From positions 8,370,001 to 8,434,000 of the forward strand of contig NZ_CP108383.1 of NCBI RefSeq assembly GCF_035958815.1: 64,000 nt of DNA. Reading direction: 5' to 3'. The stretch is from Nocardia sp. NBC_01327. Its GTDB lineage: Bacteria; Actinomycetota; Actinomycetes; Mycobacteriales; Mycobacteriaceae. The notes beneath the pieces were generated by a model that was not told where the DNA came from, did not search any database, and worked only from the letters and a program-made list of their open reading frames with translations. The position numbers and the translations under genes were made by a program. This document shows, piece after piece, positions 8,611 to 17,333 of this stretch (the stretch's first letter is position 1; each line of letters starts with the position of its first letter).

Positions 8611-9756
8611 TCAGGCGAGTGCCTGTTCTATGTCGGCCAAGAGGTCGCTGATGTCTTCGATGCCGACCGAGAGGCGGACGAGGTCGGCGGGGACCTCGAG
8701 GGCGGAGCCCTCGGTGGAGGCGTGGGTCATGGCGCCCGGGTGCTCGATGAGGGATTCGACGCCGCCGAGGGATTCGGCGAGGGTGAAGATCTTGGTGCGC
8801 GAGCAGAAGTCCAGGGCGGCGTCCTTGCCACCGTGCACGCGGACCGAGATCATGCCGCCGAAGCGGCGCATCTGCTTCTGCGCGACGGTGTGGCCCGGGT
8901 GCTCGGGCAGGCCGGGGTAGATGACCTGGGCGATCTTCGGGTGGTTGGACAGGAATTCGGCCAGGGTCTCGGCATTGTCGCAATGCCGGTCCATGCGCAG
9001 CGCGAGCGTCTTGATGCCGCGCAGGGTGAGGAAGGCGTCCATCGGGCCGGGGACCGCGCCGGCGCCGTTCTGCAGGAACGCGAACTTGGCGTCCATTTCC
9101 TGATCGTCGGTGATCAGCGCGCCGCCGACCACATCCGAATGCCCGCCCACGTACTTGGTGGTCGAATGCAGCACGATATCCGCGCCGAGCAGCAGCGGCT
9201 GCTGCAGGTACGGGGAGGCGAAGGTGTTGTCCACCACCAGTTTCGCGCCACCGGCGTGCGCGACCTGAGCCAGTGCGGAGATATCGCCGATATTCAGCAG
9301 CGGGTTGGTCGGGGTCTCGATCCACACCAGCTTGGTGTTCGGGCGCATGGCCGCGGCCACCGCATCCGGATCGGTCACATCGGCCACCGAGTACTCGATG
9401 CCCCACTGCGTGAACACCTTGTCGATGAGCCGGAAAGTGCCGCCGTACGCGTCGTTCGGAATGACCAGATGATCGCCGGGGCGCAGATTGGCGCGCAGCG
9501 CACAGTCCGTCGCCGCCATACCCGAGGAGAAGGCCCGCCCGTACGTGCCGGATTCGAGGGCCGCGAGATTGGCCTCCAGCGCCGTCCGGGTCGGATTACC
9601 GGTGCGCGCGTACTCGTAACCGCCGCGCATGCCGCCGACACCGTCCTGGGCGAAGGTCGAACTCGCATAGATCGGCACGTTCACCGCACCGGTCTGAGGG
9701 TCCGGGTCGAACCCGGCGTGCACGGCCCGTGTGGAGAAACCCAGCTGATCGCTCAT
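8611..9756 (-). CDS. metB: Cystathionine gamma-synthase / gamma-lyase
   Basis: This PLP enzyme of the Cys/Met metabolism family joins an activated homoserine to cysteine to give cystathionine, or cleaves cystathionine in reverse transsulfuration. The 381-residue product has the PLP lysine K201 in HSTTKYVGGHSD, the substrate-binding YARTGNPTR and DNTFASPYLQQP. I use the ATG at 9756; the upstream ATG-less extension (MNSQRLRLSA) is unlikely. The nearby cbs gene supplies the partner enzyme of reverse transsulfuration, so a gamma-lyase role is quite possible. Sequence alone does not settle synthase versus lyase. Confidence 0.92.
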   Translation of the reverse strand: MSDQLGFSTRAVHAGFDPDPQTGAVNVPIYASSTFAQDGVGGMRGGYEYARTGNPTRTALEANLAALESGTYGRAFSSGMAATDCALRANLRPGDHLVIPNDAYGGTFRLIDKVFTQWGIEYSVADVTDPDAVAAAMRPNTKLVWIETPTNPLLNIGDISALAQVAHAGGAKLVVDNTFASPYLQQPLLLGADIVLHSTTKYVGGHSDVVGGALITDDQEMDAKFAFLQNGAGAVPGPMDAFLTLRGIKTLALRMDRHCDNAETLAEFLSNHPKIAQVIYPGLPEHPGHTVAQKQMRRFGGMISVRVHGGKDAALDFCSRTKIFTLAESLGGVESLIEHPGAMTHASTEGSALEVPADLVRLSVGIEDISDLLADIEQALA

Positions 9757-9860
9757 GGCGCTAAGCCTAAGTCGCTGCGAATTCACCCTTGCCTCCGGGC
9801 ACGCATCCGAGCGGCCCCGGGTCTCGTCCGGGACGGGTGCGCCGTCCTAGGCTGGGGCGC

Positions 9861-11036
9861 ATGGTCACCGTAGACGAGCTGTTCGCCATCGACTCCCTGC
9901 TCGACGAGGAGGAGCGTGCGATCCGCGATACCGTGCGCGCCTTCGCGGCGGAACGGCTGCGGCCGCATATCGCCGAGTGGTTCGAGGCGGGCACCTTCCC
10001 GGCGCGCGAGCTGGCGCCGGAGCTCGGCAAGCTGGGACTGCTCGGCATGCACCTCGAGGGATACGGGTGCGCGGGCACCTCCGCGACCGCCTACGGACTG
10101 GCCTGCATGGAGCTCGAGGCGGTGGATTCCGGTGTGCGGAGCATGGTTTCGGTGCAGGGGTCGCTGGCCATGACGGCCATCCACAAGTACGGGTCGGAGC
10201 AGCAGAAGCAGCAGTGGCTGCCGGGGATGGCCGCCGGACAGCTGCTGGGCTGCTTCGGGCTCACCGAACCGGATTTCGGTTCCAATCCCGGCGGCATGCG
10301 CACCCGGGCGCGACGGGACGGCGACGACTGGATTCTCGACGGGTCCAAGATGTGGATCACCAACGGCAGCGTCGCCGATGTCGCGATCATCTGGGCACAG
10401 TCGCGGGAGGGTGAGCGCGACACTATTCGCGGCTTCGTAGTCCCCACGGACACACCGGGTTTCAGTGCGCGCGAAATGCATCGCAAGCTGTCGCTGCGGG
10501 CCTCCGTCACCGCGGAGCTGTCGCTGGAGGGTGTGCGCCTGCCCGCCGACGCCCTGCTGCCGGAGGCGCGCGGCCTGGCCGCACCGCTGGGCTGCCTGTC
10601 CGAAGCGCGGTTCGGCATCATCTTCGGCGCACTCGGGGCGGCGCGCGACTGTCTCACCGCCACCATCGATTACACCCGCACCCGCGAGGTCTTCGACAAG
10701 CCGCTCGCGGGCTACCAGCTGACCCAGGCCAAGCTCGCTGATATGGCGCTGGAGCTCGGCAAGGGACAGTTGCTGGCGCTGCACCTCGGCCGCCTCAAGG
10801 ACCGCAACGAGATTCGCCCCGAACAGATCAGCGCGGGCAAACTCAACAGCACCCGCGAGGCCATCGCCATCGCGCGCGAATGCCGGACCATCCTGGGCGC
10901 CAACGGGATCACGCTGGAGTACCCGGTGCTGCGGCACGCCAACAACCTCGAATCGGTCCTCACCTACGAGGGCACCGCCGAGGTGCATCAGCTGGTGCTC
11001 GGCGAGGCGCTCACCGGGTCCAAAGCCTTCCGCTGA
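9861..11036 (+). CDS. Acyl-CoA dehydrogenase, glutaryl-CoA dehydrogenase type
   Basis: The 391-residue flavoprotein has the three acyl-CoA dehydrogenase domains. Motifs include SVQGSLAMTAIHKYGSE, the FAD-binding CFGLTEPDFGSNPGGM and MWITNGSVADV, and the catalytic glutamate in TYEGTAEVHQL near the C-terminus. The pattern YEGTxxVH and the N-terminal features are those of glutaryl-CoA dehydrogenase, which oxidises and decarboxylates glutaryl-CoA during lysine/tryptophan breakdown. I chose the ATG at 9861; the longer frame upstream is Arg/Pro-rich and non-coding in character. It is divergent from metB across about 100 bp. Confidence 0.88.
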   Translation: MVTVDELFAIDSLLDEEERAIRDTVRAFAAERLRPHIAEWFEAGTFPARELAPELGKLGLLGMHLEGYGCAGTSATAYGLACMELEAVDSGVRSMVSVQGSLAMTAIHKYGSEQQKQQWLPGMAAGQLLGCFGLTEPDFGSNPGGMRTRARRDGDDWILDGSKMWITNGSVADVAIIWAQSREGERDTIRGFVVPTDTPGFSAREMHRKLSLRASVTAELSLEGVRLPADALLPEARGLAAPLGCLSEARFGIIFGALGAARDCLTATIDYTRTREVFDKPLAGYQLTQAKLADMALELGKGQLLALHLGRLKDRNEIRPEQISAGKLNSTREAIAIARECRTILGANGITLEYPVLRHANNLESVLTYEGTAEVHQLVLGEALTGSKAFR

Positions 11037-11105
11037 ACTAGAGGTCGAGTGCGCTATATCTCACAGCCACTAACGCGGATGCCGGGCGATTGCTAGCATG
11101 ACCAG

Positions 11106-11450
11106 GTGTTTTTGCCCGGCTCCGCATTGCTCGTCGTCTCGGCGCGTAAGACTTTGAACCGCCTGCAGCGCACGCACGGAGCCCCGGCCTTCAGCGCCGC
11201 ACAGGAGTTCCCCGGCGTGGCCGCGGTGGTGGATCAGCACGCCGCCTCCGTGCGCGACATTCTCGAAGTGGGCGTGCGGAATTCGAGCATGGTGCCGGTG
11301 AGCGTGCTGCTGGCCGGCTACGCGCGCGGCCTGCTCGAAGACCTGCCCGGAATCGACCTGGACGCGCCGGCCACTCCCACGGAATGGCAGCAGGCCGACT
11401 GGGTGCACCTGCGCCTGGCCGCGGTCTGCTCACTCGCCCGCGCGGCCTGA
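11106..11450 (+). CDS. Small conserved actinobacterial protein (DUF6401-like)
   Basis: The frame encodes 114 residues from a GTG at 11106; no better start is available. It has a hydrophobic beginning (GSALLVVSARKTLNRL) and a C-terminal helix WVHLRLAAVCSLARAA. The ending (LRLxAVCxLA) recalls the DUF6401 group of short actinobacterial proteins. No function is known. It stands alone between the dehydrogenase and a terminator. Confidence 0.6.
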   Translation: MFLPGSALLVVSARKTLNRLQRTHGAPAFSAAQEFPGVAAVVDQHAASVRDILEVGVRNSSMVPVSVLLAGYARGLLEDLPGIDLDAPATPTEWQQADWVHLRLAAVCSLARAA

Positions 11451-11562
11451 CCCCGCCGAACCGGGCGACACCGCCCACCCGTCTGAAATCCAACGCACAC
11501 AACGACATTCGAACCCTCGATCCCGATGCTGCACACCGGCCCGGGCGCACAGTCGAGCGCAC

Positions 11563-11598
11563 GAAGCGGCCCGCGTACCGACGTACGCGGGCCGCTTC
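11563..11598. terminator. Strong terminator hairpin
   Basis: Perfect 16-bp arms GAAGCGGCCCGCGTAC and GTACGCGGGCCGCTTC enclose a CGAC loop, about 110 bp after the small gene. It lies immediately before the dispersed palindromic element. Confidence 0.78.
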
Positions 11599-11698
11599 AC
11601 CGTCATCTCGGCGCGTTCACACCGTCATCCCGGCGCGTTTTTGGCCGGGATCCACCACGCCGGCCTAGATCCCGGTCAAGAACATGCCGGGATGACGG
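11599..11698. repeat. Dispersed palindromic repeat, copy 1
   Basis: An imperfect palindrome with outer arms CCGTCATCCCGGC (11622) and GCCGGGATGACGG (ending 11698) and inner arms GGCCGGGATCC and GATCCCGGTC. A partial duplicate of the left arm (CCGTCATCTCGGCGCG) precedes it at 11600. A second, diverged copy is at 33664-33756. Both lie between convergent genes. The layout resembles REP/BIME or MITE-like elements; no coding sequence is present. Confidence 0.75.
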
Positions 11699-11709
11699 GG
11701 CTGCGGCGC

Positions 11710-12756
11710 TCAGTGCATGCCGGGCTGATTGCCTCGATCGGGCATCTGCCCGCCGTGCTCCGGCATCTGCCCGCCGTGCTCCGGCATCTGCCCGCCGTGC
11801 TCCGGCATCTGCCCGCCCTGATTCGGCATTCCAGCCTGGCCTGGCATTCCGCCCTGCCCCGGGCCGCCGTATCCGCGCTGCTGACCGTATCCCTGCTGAC
11901 CCGGCTGGCCGTAGCCAGCGGGCGAGCCAACGGGTTGCTCGGCCCACTTTCCGGGCGGCATCTGCTGGCCGGCCATGGGGCGCGCGCCACCCATCGCGCC
12001 CTGCTGCGCCAGCATCTGCTGACGCGCTCGCGCGGCATCCTCACGCCCGCGCTGGAACGCCTCGGCATGCCCCTTCACCTCGGGCATCTCGCCCTCGACG
12101 GTTTCCAGCCAGCCTTCCCAGCGCTGCTGCATGGGCCGGATCAGGCCGCCGCCGACACCGACGACGAGCACACCGCCGATGACCGCGAGCACGGTGACGA
12201 GGATGGGCATGGTGACCGACGTCGCCACCCCGATCTGATTGAGCGCCGCGACAATGCCTACGCCCCAAATGAATACGGCCGCGATCCGGCCCATCATGCG
12301 CCCGTAGGACAGGCCGCTGAGCATATTCGCGATCATGTCCATCACCACGCGCGCGATGGCGCCCGCAATGCAGACGATGACGATCGCGACCGCCAGTTTG
12401 GGCAGCCAGCCGACGATGCCGTCGAGCATGGTGCTGATCGGATTCGGCCCGAACACACCGAAACCCAGCTGCAGCGTGATCAGCAGCACCGCGTAATACA
12501 CCAGCTTGGCCATGATGCCGGTGGCGTCGTAGCTGCTGCGCGCCAGCATGTCCTGAATGCCGCCGCGCTCAGCCAGCCGGTCGAAACCGACCCGATTCAG
12601 AACCCTGGTCACCAGCCGGGCGATGATCTTCGCCACGATCCAGCCGACAATGAGAATGGCCAGGAAACCGACAAATTTCGGCACGAACGTGGCCACCGAG
12701 CTCCACGCGTCCGAGAGGCCCTGCTGGAAATCGATAGCCGAACTCGAGGTGGTCAT
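11710..12756 (-). CDS. Mechanosensitive-channel-like membrane protein with repetitive Gly/Gln/Met tail
   Basis: The 348-residue protein has conserved TM-helix repeats (FVGFLAILIVGWIVAKII near residue 28, a matching LPKLAVAIVIVCIAGAIA near 118) as in the CmpX/small-conductance mechanosensitive family, with about five membrane segments up to residue 215. A soluble region (220-260) leads to a low-complexity tail rich in G, Q, P and M, ending in four tandem GGQMPEH-type heptads (about 314-341). It probably acts in the plasma membrane in osmotic or envelope stress. It lacks an obvious MscS beta domain, so channel activity is uncertain. Confidence 0.78.
   Translation of the reverse strand: MTTSSSAIDFQQGLSDAWSSVATFVPKFVGFLAILIVGWIVAKIIARLVTRVLNRVGFDRLAERGGIQDMLARSSYDATGIMAKLVYYAVLLITLQLGFGVFGPNPISTMLDGIVGWLPKLAVAIVIVCIAGAIARVVMDMIANMLSGLSYGRMMGRIAAVFIWGVGIVAALNQIGVATSVTMPILVTVLAVIGGVLVVGVGGGLIRPMQQRWEGWLETVEGEMPEVKGHAEAFQRGREDAARARQQMLAQQGAMGGARPMAGQQMPPGKWAEQPVGSPAGYGQPGQQGYGQQRGYGGPGQGGMPGQAGMPNQGGQMPEHGGQMPEHGGQMPEHGGQMPDRGNQPGMH
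11741..11824 (-). repeat. Four 21-bp tandem repeats coding GGQMPEH
   Basis: Units start at 11741, 11762, 11783 and 11804. The first three are identical (GGCATCTGCCCGCCGTGCTCC on the plus strand has 21 bases, of which the first 14 recur in the fourth, diverged unit). The array is in frame and encodes the C-terminal heptads of the channel-like protein, so copy-number change would not shift the frame. Confidence 0.85.
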
Positions 12757-12919
12757 GAACCCCGTCCCTTCGCTATCTGCTCCGGTTGTCCCGGCCGAAT
12801 GCCGGAACTACTCCAAGGGCGGTTATACCCCGCTGTCGATCACCGGATTCGGCGGTTTGCGAAATAGTTGCCAAATCGGGTGCCTGTGATTTGCCGGACA
12901 TTCACGCGGAACGCCGAAA

Positions 12920-12947
12920 CCCTCCCGGAGCGAAGGCTCCGGGAGGG
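12920..12947. terminator. Terminator of the transglycosylase gene
   Basis: Arms CCCTCCCGGAGC and GCTCCGGGAGGG pair perfectly around GAAG, about 60 bp past the stop of the minus-strand SLT gene and before the channel-like gene's promoter. Confidence 0.75.
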
Positions 12948-13007
12948 CTCTGACGGGGTCGGAACGAGTGCGAGCGCGCTGCCGGCTCGGTCCGCGCTAC
13001 GCGAGGC

Positions 13008-13646
13008 TCAGTACGCGCTGTTGACGTTGTCCATCGAGCCGTAGCGGGCGGCGGCGTAGTTGCACGCGGCCACGATATTGGCGACCGGATCCCAGACGTC
13101 GGTCGAGGTGCCGCTCACGTGGTACGCGTTGAAGGTGGGATCGATGACCTGCAGCAGGCCCTTGGACGGGATGCCCATGGCCGCATTGGAGTCGTACAGG
13201 TTGATCGCCTGCGGGTTGCCGCTGGACTCACGCAGCACATTGCGCAGGATGCCCTCGTAGCTGCCGGGGATGCCGTGGGCGGACATGATGTCCAGCGCCT
13301 GACGAATCCAGCCGTCCAGGTTGTTCGCGTAGGACGGCGCGGGCGGTGCGGGCGGCGCGACCGGAGCGGGCGCCGGCATGGGGGCGGGGGCCGGAGCCGC
13401 GGCCGGAGCCACCTTGGCCACAGCCGCCGGAAGGGCCGCGGCGGCCGGGGCAGCGGGAACCGTCGCGGCGGCCAGGGTCTCCTTCAGGGCGACCGGGTGC
13501 ACGTCACCGGAGGCGGTGCCCGCGGCGGTGATGATGGAGCCGAAGACTCCGAGCGCAAGAGCGGCGGTGCCGACCGTACGGGCGGCAGCAACCACCTTGC
13601 TACGTCTAGCAGGGCAACGCAGAGCAGTCAGGGTATTCGTAGGCAT
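13008..13646 (-). CDS. Secreted lytic transglycosylase (SLT domain)
   Basis: The 212-residue protein has a signal peptide (hydrophobic residues about 23-43, cleavage near TASG at 47), an Ala/Pro-rich linker (about 57-104) and a C-terminal goose-lysozyme-like SLT domain (106-212). The catalytic glutamate is E140 in NVLRESSGNPQAINLYDSNA. Such enzymes cut the glycan strands of peptidoglycan during growth or resuscitation. The leader upstream is long and AT-richer than the coding sequence, with a direct repeat that could bind an OmpR-type regulator. A terminator follows at 12920. Confidence 0.88.
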   Translation of the reverse strand: MPTNTLTALRCPARRSKVVAAARTVGTAALALGVFGSIITAAGTASGDVHPVALKETLAAATVPAAPAAAALPAAVAKVAPAAAPAPAPMPAPAPVAPPAPPAPSYANNLDGWIRQALDIMSAHGIPGSYEGILRNVLRESSGNPQAINLYDSNAAMGIPSKGLLQVIDPTFNAYHVSGTSTDVWDPVANIVAACNYAAARYGSMDNVNSAY

Positions 13647-13973
13647 GATGGATGTAGATTCCTGTTCGGTTTCTGGGGCTCGCAGGCCTGAAAAAGGCAG
13701 CGCTCGACTACGGGACGTCTCTCGACGTCCGGCGTTGCACTGGGGCTGTTTCTGGTTTCTGTTGTGAGACCCGTTACGGGCCAGGGAAATTCGGTGCTTC
13801 AGGAGGTCTGCGGAGACTGCGTCGGCCGCTTCGGGCCGCGGTGCCTCATCACACCGCTGTCGTGTTCGGGTTCCGCATCTGTGTCGACATCTCCTCGCAC
13901 CAACCAGACTTGTGGTCTGTTTCCAACAAGGTCACAGCTTGATTGCGCTCGTTTAACACAGCATGAATCAAAC

Positions 13974-13990
13974 ATGAACAGAAGGTGAAC
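13974..13990 (-). promoter_or_regulatory. Direct repeat GTTCAC-N5-GTTCAT, possible response-regulator site
   Basis: On the minus strand GTTCAC and GTTCAT are 11 bp apart start to start, the helical spacing used by OmpR-type regulators such as MtrA that control peptidoglycan hydrolases in actinobacteria. It is about 330 bp upstream of the SLT start, so it would need a long leader. This is a suggestion only. Confidence 0.3.
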
Positions 13991-14040
13991 CGGCCCGCTT
14001 GGAGATCCTTAGACCTGCATCAATACAAGCACTGACCTGG

Positions 14041-14074
14041 TGATCCAATTGAAACCATTAAGTGTTTCAGATCA
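14041..14074. promoter_or_regulatory. AT-rich inverted repeat
   Basis: TGATC ... TGAAAC-CATTAAGT-GTTTCA ... GATCA forms a nested palindrome between the permease stop and the SLT promoter region. It could be a weak terminator for the permease gene or an operator; the low GC favours an operator. Confidence 0.4.
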
Positions 14075-14183
14075 CAGAACAATTTAGCCCGACTTTTGCG
14101 ATATACCCGTTTCAGCCCATTTCTCGGCGTTTCGCGATAGCCAGGCGATCATTCAGCAATGCCCGGTGCCAATCACACGCGTA

Positions 14184-15308
14184 TCACTGGACAACCTGCG
14201 TAACGGCAGATCGCGGTGAGCCGAATCGCCGTAAAGCGCGCATGAGCAGGGGCAGTGTGAACATCACGAGCAGTAGCCGAATGGTCTGCACACTGGTGAT
14301 GAGCGGCAGATTCGCATTCATTTTGTCGGCCGTCGCGAGCACCGCGTTGATTCCGCCGGGCGTGGTCGCGAGATACAGATCCGACAGCTCCAGATCGACG
14401 AACTGCGCCAATCCCAGCGCCATGGCCGCCACCAGACCCGACAGCGCGAGCACCGCGACGGCCATGGCCGGAATCATGCGCGCCATCTCCCGCACCACCT
14501 GCCGGGTGAAGCGGGTGCCGACCTCGAACCCGATGAGTACGAACAGCAGATCCTTGAACAGATGCGTGGGCGCATAACCGTGACTGACACCCGCGGCGGT
14601 GAGCACCGCGGTCAGCAGCATGGGGCCCAGCAGCGCCGCATTCGGCAGTCCGATGCGACGGCCGACCCAAATCCCTATGAGGCACAACATGATTGCCGTC
14701 GAGATTCCGGCGACCTGATCACCGCGGCCGACGATCATCCAGTACGGCAGTGAGGGATCCGTCACCGAACCGCCGAGAGTCGCTGAGCTGTAAGCGATTC
14801 CCTCTTGGTCGTCGAGCAGCGCGGCCACCGCGGGCGCGCTCAGCGCGACCAGCGCAACGCGCAGATACTGCATGAAAGCCACTCGGCGCGGGTCCGCATC
14901 GAGCTCATCGGCGGCGGAAACGACGGCGGCGGAACCACCGGCCAGCATGCCCAGCGTCGCGGTCGGCACATCCACCTTGGCGACCCGGGCGAAGACGAGA
15001 GCCACCGCGACACTGACCAGAATGGTGGCCGCCGTGACCAGCAGCACGGGCAGCAGATCGAGGCCGATCGAGGTCAGCAGCGATACCTGCAGATAGCTGC
15101 CCATCAGCACGCCCAGCATGGCCTGCACGCCGATACTCACCTGGCGTGGCAGCGGCCGCGGCAGGCGATTGGTCATGGCCAGGACCGCACCCACCACGAT
15201 CGCGAGAATCATCTGCGGAGCCGGAAACCCCAGGCGATCCAGCAGCGTCGCACCGCCCAGCACAGCGGCCGACAACGCTACCCAGGTCAGCAACTGTCTC
15301 GGGTTCAT
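14184..15308 (-). CDS. AbrB-type membrane permease (ammonia monooxygenase-related family)
   Basis: The 374-residue integral membrane protein has about ten hydrophobic helices and an internal duplication. The first half contains GMLAGGSAAVVSAADELDAD with FMQYLRV; the second contains TTPGGINAVLATADKMNAN with VQTIRLLLV. This repeat pair is the hallmark of the AbrB/PF05145 family, whose substrates are mostly unknown (putative regulator in E. coli naming, probably transporters). I use the ATG at 15308; TTG and GTG codons 3 and 2 codons earlier are alternatives. It follows cbs on the same strand after about 90 bp. Confidence 0.85.
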   Translation of the reverse strand: MNPRQLLTWVALSAAVLGGATLLDRLGFPAPQMILAIVVGAVLAMTNRLPRPLPRQVSIGVQAMLGVLMGSYLQVSLLTSIGLDLLPVLLVTAATILVSVAVALVFARVAKVDVPTATLGMLAGGSAAVVSAADELDADPRRVAFMQYLRVALVALSAPAVAALLDDQEGIAYSSATLGGSVTDPSLPYWMIVGRGDQVAGISTAIMLCLIGIWVGRRIGLPNAALLGPMLLTAVLTAAGVSHGYAPTHLFKDLLFVLIGFEVGTRFTRQVVREMARMIPAMAVAVLALSGLVAAMALGLAQFVDLELSDLYLATTPGGINAVLATADKMNANLPLITSVQTIRLLLVMFTLPLLMRALRRFGSPRSAVTQVVQ

Positions 15309-15401
15309 GGTCACCAAGCCTGCCCGGCGACCATGAACAGACAGTAACGATGCAGTTATCTCACCGGCCGGACGCCGTGTGATCTCCGATGCAGGAGCGA
15401 A

Positions 15402-16790
15402 CTACGCAAGCGCTCCGTCGCTGAGGAAGCCCAGCAGGTCGTGGCGGGTGATGACGCCGACCGGCTTGCCGTCGTCGACCACCATGAGTGCATCGGTGGA
15501 CTCGAGCAGCTTGGTCGCCGCCGACACCGGCTCGCCGGAGCCGATCAGCGGGAATGCCGGGCTCATATGCTGCGCCACCGAATCGGTGAGCTTGGCCCGG
15601 CCCTCGAAGACCGCGGACAGCAGATCGCGCTCGGTCACGCTGCCCGCGACCTCGCCGGCCATGACGGGCGGCTCGGCGCCGACCACCGGCATCTGCGAGA
15701 CGCCGTACTCGCGCAGGATCTCGATGGCATCGCGCAGCGTCTCCTGCGGGTGGGTGTGCACCAGATCCGGCAGCTCACCGGTCTTGCCGCGCAGCACATC
15801 GCCGACGTGCACCTCGGCGGTCGAACCGTCCAAGCGCGAACGCAGGAAGCCGTAGGAGCTCATCCACTGATCGTTGAAGATCTTGGACAGGTAGCCGCGG
15901 CCACCGTCCGGGAGCAGGACGACGACCACCGCATCGGGATCGCGCTCGGCGACCTTGAGCGCCGCCACCACGGCCATACCGCAGGAGCCGCCGACCAGCA
16001 GGCCCTCCTCGCGCGCCAGGCGACGGGTCATCTCGAAGGAGTCCGCGTCGGAGACGGCGATGATCTCGTCCGGAATGGCCGGGTCGTAGGCGCTGGGCCA
16101 GAAGTCCTCGCCGACACCCTCGACCAGATACGGGCGGCCGGTGCCGCCGGAGTACACCGAACCCTCGGGATCGGCGCCGATGACCTGGACCTTGCCGCCC
16201 GAGATCTCCTTCAGGTAGCGACCGGTGCCGGTGATGGTGCCGCCGGTGCCGACGCCCGCCACGAAGTGCGTGACCTTGCCGTCGGTATCGCGCCAGATCT
16301 CCGGGCCGGTGGTCTCGTAGTGCGATTCCGGACCGCCCGGATTGGAGTACTGGTTCGGCTTCCAGGCGCCGTCGATCTCGCGCACCAGGCGATCGGAGAC
16401 GTTGTAGTAGCTGTCCGGGTCCTCCGGCGCGACCGCGGTCGGGCAGACCACGACCTCGGCGCCGTAGGCGCGCAGCACATTCCGCTTGTCCTCGCTGACC
16501 TTGTCCGGGCAGACGAAGACGCAGTGGTAGCCGCGCTGCTGCGCAACCAGCGCCAGGCCCACACCGGTATTGCCGGAGGTCGGTTCGACGATGGTGCCGC
16601 CGGGCTTGAGCAACCCGGCTTCCTCGGCGGCGTCGATCATCTTGACCGCGATGCGGTCCTTGGAACTGCCGCCGGGGTTCAGGTACTCGACCTTCGCCGC
16701 CACCAGTCCGGAGTTCGGGCCCACCACGGAGTTCAACCGAACGAGTGGGGTGTTTCCGATCAGATCCACGACGGAGTCAGCGATGCGCAT
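15402..16790 (-). CDS. cbs: Cystathionine beta-synthase
   Basis: CBS condenses serine (or O-acetylserine) with homocysteine to cystathionine in reverse transsulfuration. The 462-residue protein has the PLP fold (about 1-320) with lysine K44 in NPGGSSKDRIA, the phosphate-binding TSGNTG (71-76) and GTGGTITG, and two C-terminal CBS domains (about 335-460) with VSQMPVVG and GVITRHDLLGFL. There is no haem domain, as in mycobacterial Rv1077, which it resembles closely in my memory. I chose the ATG at 16790 (MRIADSV) by that comparison; an ATG three codons upstream is possible. MetB nearby completes the pathway. It is divergent from a secreted-protein gene. Confidence 0.94.
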   Translation of the reverse strand: MRIADSVVDLIGNTPLVRLNSVVGPNSGLVAAKVEYLNPGGSSKDRIAVKMIDAAEEAGLLKPGGTIVEPTSGNTGVGLALVAQQRGYHCVFVCPDKVSEDKRNVLRAYGAEVVVCPTAVAPEDPDSYYNVSDRLVREIDGAWKPNQYSNPGGPESHYETTGPEIWRDTDGKVTHFVAGVGTGGTITGTGRYLKEISGGKVQVIGADPEGSVYSGGTGRPYLVEGVGEDFWPSAYDPAIPDEIIAVSDADSFEMTRRLAREEGLLVGGSCGMAVVAALKVAERDPDAVVVVLLPDGGRGYLSKIFNDQWMSSYGFLRSRLDGSTAEVHVGDVLRGKTGELPDLVHTHPQETLRDAIEILREYGVSQMPVVGAEPPVMAGEVAGSVTERDLLSAVFEGRAKLTDSVAQHMSPAFPLIGSGEPVSAATKLLESTDALMVVDDGKPVGVITRHDLLGFLSDGALA

Positions 16791-16871
16791 ACCCCTCATC
16801 GTTGCAGAAAGGAGATCGAGGCTTTCGCGCACGTAGGCGATCTCACCGTCGCGGGAAATTACCATCGGCGC

Positions 16872-17333
16872 ATGAGGAGCCCGACCTATGTGCGCGCAGC
16901 CCTGATGTTCGGATCCCTCGTGGGCGCGACCATGATCGTTTCCGCCCCGCCGGCCCAGGCTCAGACAGTGGAATTTCCGCAGGTACCGACCATGTTCCGG
17001 GACGGGTTGTGCGGCGGCAGCATTCGCGTGTGGGCCGACACCAGTCCCGACTGGCCGGGCCGGGCCATCATCAATGTGCGGGCCCAGCCGATCGTCGGAT
17101 TCGGTCCGGGCGAGTGGAGCTTCGCTCCCCTGTGCGAGAACCTGACCACTGTCGCCTGGCGCAATATGAACACCGGTGCCACAGGCGAATACCGGGTGGT
17201 CGTGACCGCGGGCATCTACGGCAGCGTGCAGTACGCGCTGTTCCAGGACACCGGGCCCGGACACATCGTGGTGACCTCCTACACCGACATGGCCAACATC
17301 CCCCAGACCGGCGCTTTCGACGTCCCGCGATAG
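16872..17333 (+). CDS. Small secreted protein, unknown function
   Basis: The 153-residue product has a signal peptide with cleavage near SAPPAQAQ (about residue 30). The mature domain of about 120 residues has two cysteines (GLCGG, PLCEN) suitable for a disulfide and many aromatic residues. I do not recognise the family. It shares an 81-bp divergent promoter region with cbs. Confidence 0.75.
   Translation: MRSPTYVRAALMFGSLVGATMIVSAPPAQAQTVEFPQVPTMFRDGLCGGSIRVWADTSPDWPGRAIINVRAQPIVGFGPGEWSFAPLCENLTTVAWRNMNTGATGEYRVVVTAGIYGSVQYALFQDTGPGHIVVTSYTDMANIPQTGAFDVPR

Larger units (their letters stand above)
13647..14183. other. Long intergenic region upstream of the transglycosylase gene
   Basis: These 537 bp separate the AbrB-permease stop from the SLT start, both on the minus strand. 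The part near 13900-14110 is clearly AT-richer than the genes. It holds the direct repeat at 13974-13990, an inverted repeat at 14041-14074 and potential structure in the leader (ACGTC-rich stem near 13715-13735). I looked for a c-di-AMP (ydaO) riboswitch, common before cell-wall hydrolase genes in actinobacteria, but did not find its GGGGTGAATC core. Confidence 0.5.

Noticed and set aside
13647..13900. Possible c-di-AMP riboswitch before the transglycosylase
   Set aside because: The conserved GGGGTGAATC-type core and pseudoknot partners were not found.
15441..17333. Plus-strand frame of 630 codons opposite cbs
   Set aside because: Only its last part (from 16872) is a real secreted-protein gene; the rest is antisense of cbs.
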